Assembly: GCA_027347805.1 (NCBI GenBank) | Contig: DAIEQP010000339.1 | Span: forward strand, 1-8,290 | Reading direction: 5' to 3' | From: Ignavibacteria bacterium | GTDB taxonomy: Bacteria > Bacteroidota > Ignavibacteria > Ignavibacteriales > Melioribacteraceae | DNA length: 8,290 nucleotides | Position numbers and translations under genes: made by a program | Notes under the pieces: generated by a model | Told to the model about the DNA's origin: nothing | The model's database searches: none | The model's input: the letters and a program-made list of their open reading frames with translations, nothing else | In this document: positions 1 to 6,667 of the stretch, in pieces | How positions within the stretch are numbered: the first letter of the stretch is position 1 | Layout: each line of letters begins with the position of its first letter

Positions 1-677
1 GTCCTTACGGCGAATGGGGATCAAAAAAATATCTAACTGCAAGTCTTGATCAGAGTTTGAAAAGAATGAAATTGGATTATGTTGATATTTTTTATTCGCA
101 CCGTCCGGATCCCGAAACACCTCTTGAAGAAACTATGGAAGCTCTCGCATTGGCAGTTCATCAAGGTAAAGCCTTGTATGCAGGCCTCTCAAATTATTCT
201 GCCGAAATGACTTTTAAAGCCGTGCAAATTTTAGAAGAAATGGGTGTGCGCTGTTTAATTCATCAGCCAAAATATTCTATGTTCGAGCGATGGGTTGAAA
301 ATGGGTTGCTTGATGTTCTTGAGCAGTCCGGAATTGGTTGTATTCCTTTTTCACCACTGGCTCAGGGTTTATTGACAAACAGATATTTGGATGGAATTCC
401 AGAAGGATCGCGTGCATCCAAAGCACATGGATTTTTGAGACCGGAACAAATTACTGATGAAAAAATTTCTAAGGTTAAAAAGTTAAACGATATCGCAAAA
501 AAAAGAAATCAATCATTAGCACAGATGGCGCTTGCATGGCTTCTGAAAGATAGCCGTATAACATCAGTTTTAATTGGTGCAAGCAGTGCAGCACAGCTTG
601 ACGATAATTTAGCAATGCTGAATAATCTGAATTTTTCTGATGCTGAACTAATCAAGATTGAGGAAATTTTAAAGTAA
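1..677 (+). CDS. Aldo/keto reductase, YghZ-like, 5'-truncated by window edge
   Basis: Aldo/keto reductases reduce aldehydes and ketones with NADPH in the cytoplasm. The YghZ (Gpr) branch reduces L-glyceraldehyde 3-phosphate and methylglyoxal-like carbonyls. The frame is open from base 3, before any start codon. It gives 224 residues, where this family has about 330-350, so roughly 120 N-terminal residues, including the catalytic Asp, Tyr and Lys, lie outside the window. Visible family blocks are DQSLKRMKLDYVDIFYSHR with the catalytic His of the AKR tetrad, the QGKALYAGLSNYS strand, LIHQPKYSMFERWVENGLL, FSPLAQGLLTNRYLDGIPEGSR and, near the C terminus, SVLIGASSAAQLDDNL, which corresponds to the NADP-phosphate-binding end of the barrel. 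The close resemblance to E. coli YghZ is from memory; the exact substrate cannot be read from sequence. It ends in TAA, followed within 25 bp by a terminator, so it is the last gene of its transcript. Confidence 0.93.
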   Translation, partial: PYGEWGSKKYLTASLDQSLKRMKLDYVDIFYSHRPDPETPLEETMEALALAVHQGKALYAGLSNYSAEMTFKAVQILEEMGVRCLIHQPKYSMFERWVENGLLDVLEQSGIGCIPFSPLAQGLLTNRYLDGIPEGSRASKAHGFLRPEQITDEKISKVKKLNDIAKKRNQSLAQMALAWLLKDSRITSVLIGASSAAQLDDNLAMLNNLNFSDAELIKIEEILK

Positions 678-697
678 TTATACATGCAGATTTTAGG

Positions 698-732
698 AAA
701 GGCCATTTACCCAGACGTACATGGCTTTTTTT
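698..732 (+). terminator. Rho-independent terminator after the aldo/keto reductase
   Basis: The left arm AAAGGCCAT (698-706) pairs with ATGGCTTTT (721-729). This gives a nine-pair stem with one G-U wobble and a 14-nt loop. The T run 726-732 overlaps and follows the right arm. It lies 20 bp after the reductase stop and 58 bp before rnhB, so it separates the two transcription units. The GC part of the stem is short, so its strength is uncertain. Confidence 0.68.
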
Positions 733-747
733 ATTTAATAAATTCAG

Positions 748-777
748 TTTGTCAGGAATGTTTTATATTTTTTTTTG
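748..777 (+). promoter_or_regulatory. Weak candidate promoter for rnhB
   Basis: Between the terminator and rnhB there is a TTTG (748-751, within TTTGTCA) followed 18 nt later by TTTTTTTG (770-777). The latter matches the Bacteroidota -7 consensus TAnnTTTG except for its second base. The start codon follows at 791. A promoter is expected here because the preceding gene is terminated. The region is T-rich enough for such matches to arise by chance. Confidence 0.25.
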
Positions 778-790
778 ATATTTACTCACC

Positions 791-1420
791 ATGAATGAAT
801 TAAAGAAGTTCGATAATTCTTTTCGTAACAAAAAAATTAAATTAATCGCCGGTGTAGATGAAGCCGGACGCGGACCTCTGTGCGGACCTGTAGTTGCTGC
901 ATCAGTAATTTTTGATAAAAAAATATTCCACCCGCAAATAAACGATTCAAAAAAAATTTCCGAAAAAACAAGAAATGAATTGTTCGACTGGATTATAGAG
1001 AATTGTTCTTCATATGGAATTGGAATAGTAGATCATAAAAAAATTGATGAAATAAACATTTTACAGGCATCACTAAAAGCAATGAAAATTGCTGTACAAT
1101 CTCTCAAACATGAACCTCATTTAGTATTGATTGATGGAAATAAATCATTTCAATCTAAAATCCCGGCGAATACAATCATAAAGGGAGATTCAAAATCGTT
1201 TTCAATTGCGGCTGCTTCAATTCTGGCTAAAGTTACAAGAGACCGGATGATGACCAAACTTGCCGAAGAATATCCTGGATACGGCTGGGAACACAATAAA
1301 GGTTATGCAACAAGAGAACACGTTGCAGCTATTAAAAGGCTCGGAATAACTCCCCACCATCGAAATACATTTTTAAAAAATATTATTGGTGAAATGCAGC
1401 AAGAATTATTTATCCAATAA
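791..1420 (+). CDS. rnhB: Ribonuclease HII
   Basis: RNase HII cuts the RNA strand of RNA-DNA hybrids and nicks 5' to single ribonucleotides misincorporated in DNA, starting ribonucleotide excision repair in the cytoplasm. The 209-residue product is of normal family length. The four metal-binding acidic residues are in place: D23 and E24 in GVDEAGRGPLCGP, D115 in LIDGN and D133 in KGDSKSFSIAAASILAKVTRD. The GRG loop (G26-R27-G28), which reads the RNA/DNA junction, and the tyrosine of the NKGY segment (Y172) are also present, followed by the C-terminal HHRNTF block. The ATG at 791 puts the DEAGRG motif at the usual distance from the N terminus, and no better start exists. There is no recognisable Shine-Dalgarno sequence upstream. 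The stop lies 2 nt before yraN, a neighbour pair common in many bacteria, which supports co-transcription. Confidence 0.97.
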   Translation: MNELKKFDNSFRNKKIKLIAGVDEAGRGPLCGPVVAASVIFDKKIFHPQINDSKKISEKTRNELFDWIIENCSSYGIGIVDHKKIDEINILQASLKAMKIAVQSLKHEPHLVLIDGNKSFQSKIPANTIIKGDSKSFSIAAASILAKVTRDRMMTKLAEEYPGYGWEHNKGYATREHVAAIKRLGITPHHRNTFLKNIIGEMQQELFIQ

Positions 1421-1422
1421 AA

Positions 1423-1788
1423 ATGGAAAACGAAAATAAAAGAGCAAAAGGTAAAACCGGGGAAGAGATTGCCTGCAAGTACCTCGAATCCCGCGGCTAT
1501 AAAATCATTGAAAGAAATTATCAATACGGACATGGAGAAATCGATATAGTTGCAATGGACGGGAATGAACTTGTTTTTGTTGAAGTGAAAACTCGCAAAA
1601 GTTTGGAATTTGGCGAACCTGAATTTGCATTTACACGGAATAAATTAAATCAGGTTAAAAAAGTTGCCTCTGCTTATCTAGTCGAAAATAATATAAATGA
1701 CCATATCTGCAGAATTGATGCAGTTGCCATTCAATTAATTCAAGGGCAAAAACCAATAATCAGGTTGTATAAAAACGAACAGTTATAA
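1423..1788 (+). CDS. yraN: YraN/UPF0102 family nuclease-fold protein
   Basis: This is a 121-residue protein of the UPF0102 (YraN) family, which has a restriction-endonuclease-like (PD-(D/E)xK) fold. Its cellular role is not firmly established, and a link to DNA processing is suggested by fold and by frequent pairing with rnhB. Visible signatures are GKTGEEIACKYLESRGY (residues 10-26), the RNY turn (31-33), GEIDIVAMD (38-46) with D41, and VFVEVKTR (51-58) with E54 and K56. D41, E54 and K56 form the expected D...ExK active site. The FGEPEFAF segment and the basic helix that follows are also typical. The start ATG lies 2 nt after the rnhB stop, with no separate promoter room and no clear ribosome site, so translation is probably coupled to rnhB. 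The length is normal for the family and no key residue is missing. Confidence 0.93.
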   Translation: MENENKRAKGKTGEEIACKYLESRGYKIIERNYQYGHGEIDIVAMDGNELVFVEVKTRKSLEFGEPEFAFTRNKLNQVKKVASAYLVENNINDHICRIDAVAIQLIQGQKPIIRLYKNEQL

Positions 1789-1810
1789 TCACATCTTTTC
1801 AAGTCATTCC

Positions 1811-1818
1811 TAGTTTTG
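1811..1818 (+). promoter_or_regulatory. Possible Bacteroidota-type -7 element before mlaE
   Basis: The 58-bp yraN-mlaE gap contains TAGTTTTG, an exact match to the TAnnTTTG element, 28 bp before the mlaE ATG. No TTG or TTTG lies at the 17-23 nt upstream distance expected of a partner element, so this is half a promoter at best. The mla genes may instead be read through from rnhB-yraN. Confidence 0.22.
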
Positions 1819-1846
1819 CTATTTTGGCATATTAAAATTCTAGCAG

Positions 1847-2656
1847 ATGAAATTACCCCATCAAAAATACGGCAGAAAACTAAAGACTAGCGATTATATT
1901 TATAATTTCTTCGCGACTATTACCGGTTTAACAATTTTTAATATCCAGTTCATTAAAGAAGTATTTATCCCTCCGTACGAAATATCAGAAATCAAAAAGC
2001 ATATGGATGAACTTGGAGTAAAAACTTTTGGTATTGTAAGCATAACAGGAATTATACTCGGATTGGTATTAACAATGCAAAGCCAGCCAGTAATGCAGCG
2101 TTTCGGCGCCACCGATTTTCTTCCCGCTATGGTTTCGATTTCTGTAATACGCGAACTGGGACCAGTTATTACGGCACTAATTTTCACCGGAAGAGTAAGC
2201 TCCGGAATTGGAGCCGAACTCGGATCGATGAGAGTTACTGAACAGATAGATGCAATGGAAGTTTCTGCTGTAAATCCATTTAAATATCTTGTAGTTACAC
2301 GCGTTATTGCAACAACAATGATTCTCCCAATTCTAACAATTTATGTTGTATTCATAGAACTGGCCGGTTCATTTTTTGAAATTGTACTTGTTGAAAGCAT
2401 GACGCTGAAATATTTTGTCGATTCGGTTATTAATGCAATTCAGTTCGGTGATTTTATTCCCGGAATTGGTAAAACATTCGTCTTTGGATTTATTACAGGT
2501 CTTGTCGGGTGCTACAAAGGTTTTACTGCAGAAGGAGGAACTGAAGGAGTTGGAAGAGCATCAACAACAGCGGTAGTTCTTTCTTCACTTCTAATTTTAA
2601 TTTTTGATATGGTCTTGGTAAAAATTTCATTATGGTTATGGCCGACACTAGGATAG
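1847..2656 (+). CDS. mlaE: MlaE-family ABC transporter permease
   Basis: MlaE is the inner-membrane permease of the MCE (Mla) lipid transporter. With MlaF and MlaD it moves phospholipids between inner membrane and periplasm, and so keeps the outer membrane asymmetric. The 269 residues match the family length. The family core is clear: IRELGPVITALIFTGRVSSGI (residues 101-121), AELGSMRVTEQIDAME (123-138), then NPFKYLVVTRVIA (143-155). Towards the C terminus comes the conserved GCYKGFTAEGGTEGVGRAS stretch (221-239). Hydrophobic segments lie at about 61-77, 94-115, 148-180, 208-222 and 243-265, after an N-terminal amphipathic region. The ATG at 1847 has no evident Shine-Dalgarno sequence but gives the expected N-terminal helix. 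The gene overlaps the start of mlaF, which implies coupled synthesis of permease and ATPase. No mlaB or mlaC lies nearby. The substrate is assigned by family only. Confidence 0.93.
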   Translation: MKLPHQKYGRKLKTSDYIYNFFATITGLTIFNIQFIKEVFIPPYEISEIKKHMDELGVKTFGIVSITGIILGLVLTMQSQPVMQRFGATDFLPAMVSISVIRELGPVITALIFTGRVSSGIGAELGSMRVTEQIDAMEVSAVNPFKYLVVTRVIATTMILPILTIYVVFIELAGSFFEIVLVESMTLKYFVDSVINAIQFGDFIPGIGKTFVFGFITGLVGCYKGFTAEGGTEGVGRASTTAVVLSSLLILIFDMVLVKISLWLWPTLG

Positions 2657-3396
2657 TTGAAATATATAATCTCTGCAAGAGCTTTGGTACACACAAAGTA
2701 CTTGATGATGTTTCGTTGAATGTTCAGCGCGGTGATAACCTTGTTGTCTTTGGAAGAAGCGGTCAGGGAAAAAGTGTTTTGTTAAAATGCATAATTGGTT
2801 TGATGCAGCCTGATTCAGGAAAAATACTCATCAATGGAAACGATGTGTTTTCATTATCAGTAAAGCAGCTTAACGAGGTAAGAAAAAATATCGGATTCCT
2901 TTTTCAGAGCGCCGCTTTGTATGATTCAATGACAGTCAGAGAAAATTTATCTTTTCCGCTTAAGCGTCATTTTCCTGATAGAACTCAAAAGGAAATTGAT
3001 GATAAGATTAATCATACACTTGAACTGGTTTCTCTTTCTGAAGCGATTGATAAAATGCCTTCGGAACTTTCCGGAGGGATGAGAAAAAGAATCGGGCTGG
3101 CACGTTCAATAATCACAGATCCTGAATTGATGCTGTATGATGAACCGACAACCGGTCTTGATCCGATAACGACAAAAGAAATAAGTGAGCTGATTATTAA
3201 CCTGCAGAAAAAACTGAATATGACTTCTATTGTAGTTACGCACGATCTTGTATGCGCGAAAATCATTGCTGACCGTGCAATCTTTTTAAGAGAAGCAAAG
3301 GTTGCTTATGAAGGCAGCATAAAAGATTTAACAGACAGTGATGATAAATTTTTGAAAAATTTCTTCAGTCATGAAATTGTAAAAGAAGAGGAGTAA
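2632..3396 (+). CDS. mlaF: MlaF-family ABC transporter ATP-binding protein
   Basis: This is the cytoplasmic ATPase that powers the MlaE permease. The 254-residue product carries every ABC motif in order: Walker A GRSGQGKS (41-48), Q-loop Q92 within LFQSAALYDSMTV, signature LSGGM (146-150) followed by RKRIGLARS, Walker B LMLYDEP (166-172) with catalytic E171, D-loop GLD (175-177) and switch histidine H204. The SAALYDSMTVRENL and LSGGMRKRIGLAR forms are characteristic of the MlaF/MCE ATPases rather than of other importers. The start is ambiguous: ATG at 2632 and ATG at 2638 are both in frame inside the end of mlaE, giving overlaps of 25 or 19 nt, and neither has a clear ribosome site. The second start, giving MADTRIVEI, is equally credible. 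The stop is 3 nt before mlaD, and the last codons of mlaF carry the mlaD ribosome site. Confidence 0.95.
   Translation: MVMADTRIVEIYNLCKSFGTHKVLDDVSLNVQRGDNLVVFGRSGQGKSVLLKCIIGLMQPDSGKILINGNDVFSLSVKQLNEVRKNIGFLFQSAALYDSMTVRENLSFPLKRHFPDRTQKEIDDKINHTLELVSLSEAIDKMPSELSGGMRKRIGLARSIITDPELMLYDEPTTGLDPITTKEISELIINLQKKLNMTSIVVTHDLVCAKIIADRAIFLREAKVAYEGSIKDLTDSDDKFLKNFFSHEIVKEEE
3388..3393 (+). promoter_or_regulatory. Strong ribosome binding site for mlaD
   Basis: GAGGAG, within GAAGAGGAG (3385-3393), sits 6 nt before the mlaD ATG and is encoded by the final codons of mlaF. It is the only strong Shine-Dalgarno sequence I see before a gene in this window, and it fixes the mlaD start at 3400. Confidence 0.75.
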
Positions 3397-3399
3397 TAA

Positions 3400-4437
3400 A
3401 TGTTTAAGCAGTTAGAAGGCGCGCGATTAGGAATATTTGTTTTTCTTGGTACAGTATTGCTCGTACTTTCTATTTTTTTATTGGGCAATAAAGAAAAACT
3501 ATTCAGCAGCACAATCGAAATAAAAGCTTTCTTTAACCAGATTGAAGGATTGAAACCGGGCGCTCCTGTTCGTTTAAGCGGTTATGATGTTGGAAGCGTA
3601 AGCAGCATTTCACTTTCAAGCGATACAACTGGCCGGGTTGAAGTAAGAATGAGAATTGATAACTAACTCAAACAATTTATCAGAATTGACAGCAGAGCTT
3701 CTATTGAAACAGAAGGACTTGTAGGGAAAAAGATTGTTACTATAAATCCGGGAACATCGGATGCCGCGGTAATTTCCGACGGCGGAGTTTTGCAATCAAA
3801 AAATCCTGTTAATGTATCTGCAATAATTGAAGAGACACAAGCAATAATGAAAAATGTCAAGAATCTTTCAGGCAGTTTTGCTGATGTATTCGACAGAATA
3901 AATAAGGGAGAAGGTTCAATCGGTAAACTTGTAAATGATGATGCGCTTTATAATTCAACTGTCTCAATTACACAGACCGCAGATAAAAGTTTAACTTCAA
4001 TTACAAAACGAATGGAACAGATTTCAGACATTATTGTTGATGCAACCGATGGTGTTAAAAAAATAATAACAAATGTTGATGCAACACTTGCAGATGTGAA
4101 ACATCTAGTTCAGGAGACAGAAAAAGGTGAAGGTGTGCTGGGCAAATTAATTGCCGATAAAAGCATGGGCGATTCTCTAAAGACGATGATATCAAATCTT
4201 ACCAAGACTACAGAAGCTGCAAGAATTGCATCTGTAAGTTTTGCTGATAATATGGAAGCTTTAAAACACAATTGGTTATTCAAGAGTTATTTTGAACAGC
4301 GCGGATACTGGAGTACTACCGAATATGAAAAAATGATTAATGATCAGATTGAGGAAATGAAGAAGCAGCAGGAAATTCTGAAAAAGATGATGGATGAAAT
4401 GAGAGAATTGAAATCCCAGATAAATGTGAAAAAATAA
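3400..4437 (+). pseudogene. mlaD: MlaD-like MCE-domain protein, interrupted by in-frame TAA at codon 89
   Basis: MlaD anchors in the inner membrane and forms the periplasmic MCE ring through which MlaEF moves lipids. Translated from the ATG at 3400, residues 1-88 give a short cytoplasmic end, one membrane segment (about 10-29) and the first half of an MCE domain (about 38-88, with IEGLKPGAPVRLSGYDVGSV). Codon 89 (3664-3666) is TAA. The same frame then continues without another stop for 256 codons to TAA at 4435. It first completes the MCE domain (FIRIDSRASIETEGLVGKKI, residues 93-112), then runs into a long helical region with two GEGxxGKL repeats (170-177, 243-250). It ends with the ALKHNWLFKSYFEQRGYW block (287-304) and a charged coiled-coil tail (about 307-338). 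A single base change from AAA, CAA or GAA would make the TAA. Full length would be 345 residues. The frame as written yields only an 88-residue fragment. A restart on TTG at 3790 or ATG at 3847 would lack the membrane anchor. It could be a true nonsense mutation, a sequencing error or readthrough. Confidence 0.85.
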
Positions 4438-4439
4438 TT

Positions 4440-5468
4440 TTAACCATATAATTCTTTAATTCGTTTTGAGACTGTTTCCCAAACTTGTTCTACCGAAACA
4501 GCTTTCATTGCTTCCCCCTCCTGTTCATCGGTATAAGTCTCTCTTATCAATGGGGATTTTATTGTTCGGTGAATTTCTCCGTACGGCCTCCAATCTTCCG
4601 GATCAGAGGAGCCCAAAACTGCACACGTTGGTGTTTGAACTGCAACAGCAACATTCATTGGGCCGGTACAATTTGTAAGACACATACCACAACTTTTTAT
4701 TAATGCAGCCAGTTCTCCAATTGATTTTGTTTCCGGAGCTACAAATATTTTGCTGTTATCTGCAGATGAAACATATTCGGCAAGTTCTTTTTCTTTTCCA
4801 CTCCAGGTTACAATTATATTCAGTTTATAATTATCAACAATTCTTTTTGCAATCTCTTTATATCTCTCGGGAAGCCAGGCACGTATTGGCTTGCTTGCCC
4901 CGGGATGAATACAAACTGTGTTTTCTTTCTTTAAAGATTTTAGCACAAAAAACTTTTCAGCAAAAGCCTTATCAGATTCACATATATGAGTGTATGGAGT
5001 TTCATCTTTTACAATTATTCCTGCGGCTTTTACAATATCGAGATTCCTATGAATTTCATGATACCTGCCGAACGGGAACGGAACCTTAACATTATACAGG
5101 TTCATCATATTTTTAGGGCCCGAACTGACACGAATTTTAGCTCCGCTCAAAAATGAAATCACTGCACAGCGGTCCGAATGCCAGCGCAGGTTTATTGCCA
5201 GATCAAATTTGTATCTGCGTAAATGAAGAATCAGTTTAAATAGATTATTGATTGATTTGATGCCCGAATATTTTTTTTCATCGTAAATAATTAACTGATC
5301 TACAATTGATCCGGATGGTACGATTTGATGCATTAAACTGTTCCCTAGCAAAACAACATTTGCATCAGGATAGGTTTCCTTCACAGAACGAATAGCTGAG
5401 GTTCCCATTATCATATCGCCAAGGGCGCCCCACTTTATTATCAATATATTTCGCGGATCTTTAATCAT
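4440..5468 (-). CDS. Glycosyltransferase family 9 (heptosyltransferase-like), second of a tandem pair
   Basis: GT9 enzymes are GT-B-fold cytoplasmic or membrane-associated transferases, such as WaaC/WaaF, that move heptose from ADP-heptose to LPS core. The 342-residue product has the N-terminal NILIIKWGALGDMIMGTSAI block (7-26), where D18 aligns with the catalytic Asp of WaaC. It also has VCIHPGAS (185-192), opening the nucleotide-binding half, and a C-terminal sugar-nucleotide motif NCTGPMN (266-272) followed by AVLGSSDPEDWRPYG (283-297). In most GT9 proteins the last motif reads D-[ST]-G-x-x-H; here Asp is Cys267 and His is Asn272. This may reflect another donor or a diverged subgroup. The ATG overlaps the stop of the upstream GT9 gene by 4 nt (ATGA), so the two are translationally coupled. 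Its stop faces the mlaD stop across 2 bp. The exact donor and acceptor are unknown. Confidence 0.88.
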   Translation of the reverse strand: MIKDPRNILIIKWGALGDMIMGTSAIRSVKETYPDANVVLLGNSLMHQIVPSGSIVDQLIIYDEKKYSGIKSINNLFKLILHLRRYKFDLAINLRWHSDRCAVISFLSGAKIRVSSGPKNMMNLYNVKVPFPFGRYHEIHRNLDIVKAAGIIVKDETPYTHICESDKAFAEKFFVLKSLKKENTVCIHPGASKPIRAWLPERYKEIAKRIVDNYKLNIIVTWSGKEKELAEYVSSADNSKIFVAPETKSIGELAALIKSCGMCLTNCTGPMNVAVAVQTPTCAVLGSSDPEDWRPYGEIHRTIKSPLIRETYTDEQEGEAMKAVSVEQVWETVSKRIKELYG

Positions 5469-6508
5469 TTTAATTCGAGAATCTCTTTAGCTTTTTCAAC
5501 AACTTCATCAGGGTTAATGTCATCAAGGAAAGATTTTTTATAACTATTTGTGTTTCTTCTTCCAATTATAAAATATTGCTTTTCCTCTTCGGAATAAAAT
5601 TTCCAAGGTTTAATTTTATCTTCAGGGAATAAAGAAATTGTAGCAATTTTTAAAGCGGCAGATAGATGCCTGGCACCGCTGTCATTACAAATTACAAGTG
5701 AACATTTTGAAATCATCCATGCAAGCTGCTGGATACTTGAAGATGTATCTACCGGAAAAACATTTTCACCTAATCCATTAACTAGGTATTTCATCTGGGA
5801 TTCTGCCGGACCGAGAAACAAAACAACTTTTACATTTGGGTAAACTGTCAAACTGGAAATTACTTCTTGAAAACTTTCGAAAGGCCAAATTTTAGTCGAT
5901 TCACTTGCACCTGGATGAATTCCAATTACAATATCTGAGCGATCGATTTTGTTTTTATCAAAGATTTCTTCAGACCAATTTTCATATCCTTTACTCAGAA
6001 TAAAATCAGTTTGTTTACTGTTAATTCTTGCGCGAAACTTTTCAACTATCTTAAGGTAATATGTCATATAGTCTAAATCTTCCTCTATAACATTTACTTT
6101 TTCGGTTAGAAGAAAACCAAAGTTGTTTTGTATCGGTGCTATTCTAATTTTCGCCCCGCTTAAATAACTCCAAATCGCATATCTGTCCCCTGCCTGGAAT
6201 GAAATTACAGCATCATATTTTTTTGATCGGAGGAAAAAGATATACCTGAGTTCAGCAAAAAATCTTTTCAATCCATGAATTTTTTTTATTTCGCCATCAT
6301 AAAATATAATTTCATGAAGGTTTGGATTTTCGCGGAGGACATCTTTGTATTCTTTTCTTACAAGAAATGAAATTTGAGCCTGCGGAAAAGAAATCTTTAA
6401 TTCCCTTATTGCCGCGCTGCAGACAATTAAATCACCAAGATACTTGAGATTTATGAGCAGAATATTTTGAGGTCTGTTTTTTTTCAACAAGATAGATTTT
6501 TTTTGCAT
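5465..6508 (-). CDS. Glycosyltransferase family 9 (heptosyltransferase-like), first of a tandem pair
   Basis: This is a GT-B-fold transferase of the ADP-heptose:LPS heptosyltransferase family, probably adding a sugar to LPS core or a similar surface glycan on the inner face of the inner membrane. I place the start at the ATG at 6508, giving 347 residues. The frame also reaches back to a TTG at 6532, adding eight residues (IKCFNLY between the two starts) that look unlike a family N terminus. Counting from the ATG, the motifs are NILLINLKYLGDLIV (15-29) with D26 as the likely catalytic Asp, GIHPGAS (196-202) and NDSGARH (275-281). The last is a canonical D-S-G-x-x-H nucleotide-sugar motif, unlike that of its downstream neighbour. 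The YLSGAKIRI segment is shared almost exactly with the neighbour's FLSGAKIRV, supporting origin by duplication. It is the promoter-proximal gene of the pair, and its TGA overlaps the next ATG. Confidence 0.88.
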   Translation of the reverse strand: MQKKSILLKKNRPQNILLINLKYLGDLIVCSAAIRELKISFPQAQISFLVRKEYKDVLRENPNLHEIIFYDGEIKKIHGLKRFFAELRYIFFLRSKKYDAVISFQAGDRYAIWSYLSGAKIRIAPIQNNFGFLLTEKVNVIEEDLDYMTYYLKIVEKFRARINSKQTDFILSKGYENWSEEIFDKNKIDRSDIVIGIHPGASESTKIWPFESFQEVISSLTVYPNVKVVLFLGPAESQMKYLVNGLGENVFPVDTSSSIQQLAWMISKCSLVICNDSGARHLSAALKIATISLFPEDKIKPWKFYSEEEKQYFIIGRRNTNSYKKSFLDDINPDEVVEKAKEILELK

Positions 6509-6667
6509 GTATAAGTTAAAACATTTAATCAAAATATTCGATTTACACTGGCAACCTTTATATTTTATGACCGTTGTTCTAACTTTGATTTGTAGCTTGA
6601 AAACCGGTTATTTGTATTAAGCAATTATTTACAACAAGAAATTGATTCAAGGATTAAATCCGGTAGA
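6509..6667. promoter_or_regulatory. Divergent intergenic region between GT9 pair and EamA transporter
   Basis: These 159 bp separate two outward-facing genes, so promoters for both are expected here. On the plus strand TTGATT (6585-6590) and TATTTG (6609-6614) are 18 nt apart, and TATTAA (6615-6620) follows; these are weak matches. On the minus strand I find only AT-rich stretches without a clear two-part promoter. No hairpin, riboswitch or small ORF with a ribosome site is evident. Confidence 0.35.

Noticed and set aside
3698..3715. CTTCT/AGAAG hairpin downstream of the mlaD TAA as a possible recoding signal.
   Set aside because: Five weak pairs with an eight-base loop are too unstable, and no known readthrough signal matches.
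3790..4437. Separate gene starting at TTG 3790 downstream of the mlaD stop.
   Set aside because: It is in the same frame as the first part of mlaD, lacks a ribosome site, and would omit the second half of the MCE domain that is clearly encoded at 3667-3789.
4703..5089. 128-codon plus-strand open frame opposite the GT9 gene.
   Set aside because: It is antisense to a well-supported glycosyltransferase, has no ribosome site and has a composition unlike real proteins; it is a shadow frame.
6508..6532. TTG start at 6532 extending the first GT9 protein by eight residues.
   Set aside because: The extra residues do not resemble a GT9 N terminus, there is no ribosome site, and the ATG at 6508 already gives a full-length enzyme.
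6651..6661. Eleven-base palindrome GGATTAAATCC just before the EamA start.
   Set aside because: It is short with a one-base centre and is likely by chance in AT-rich DNA; there is no second copy or nearby regulator.
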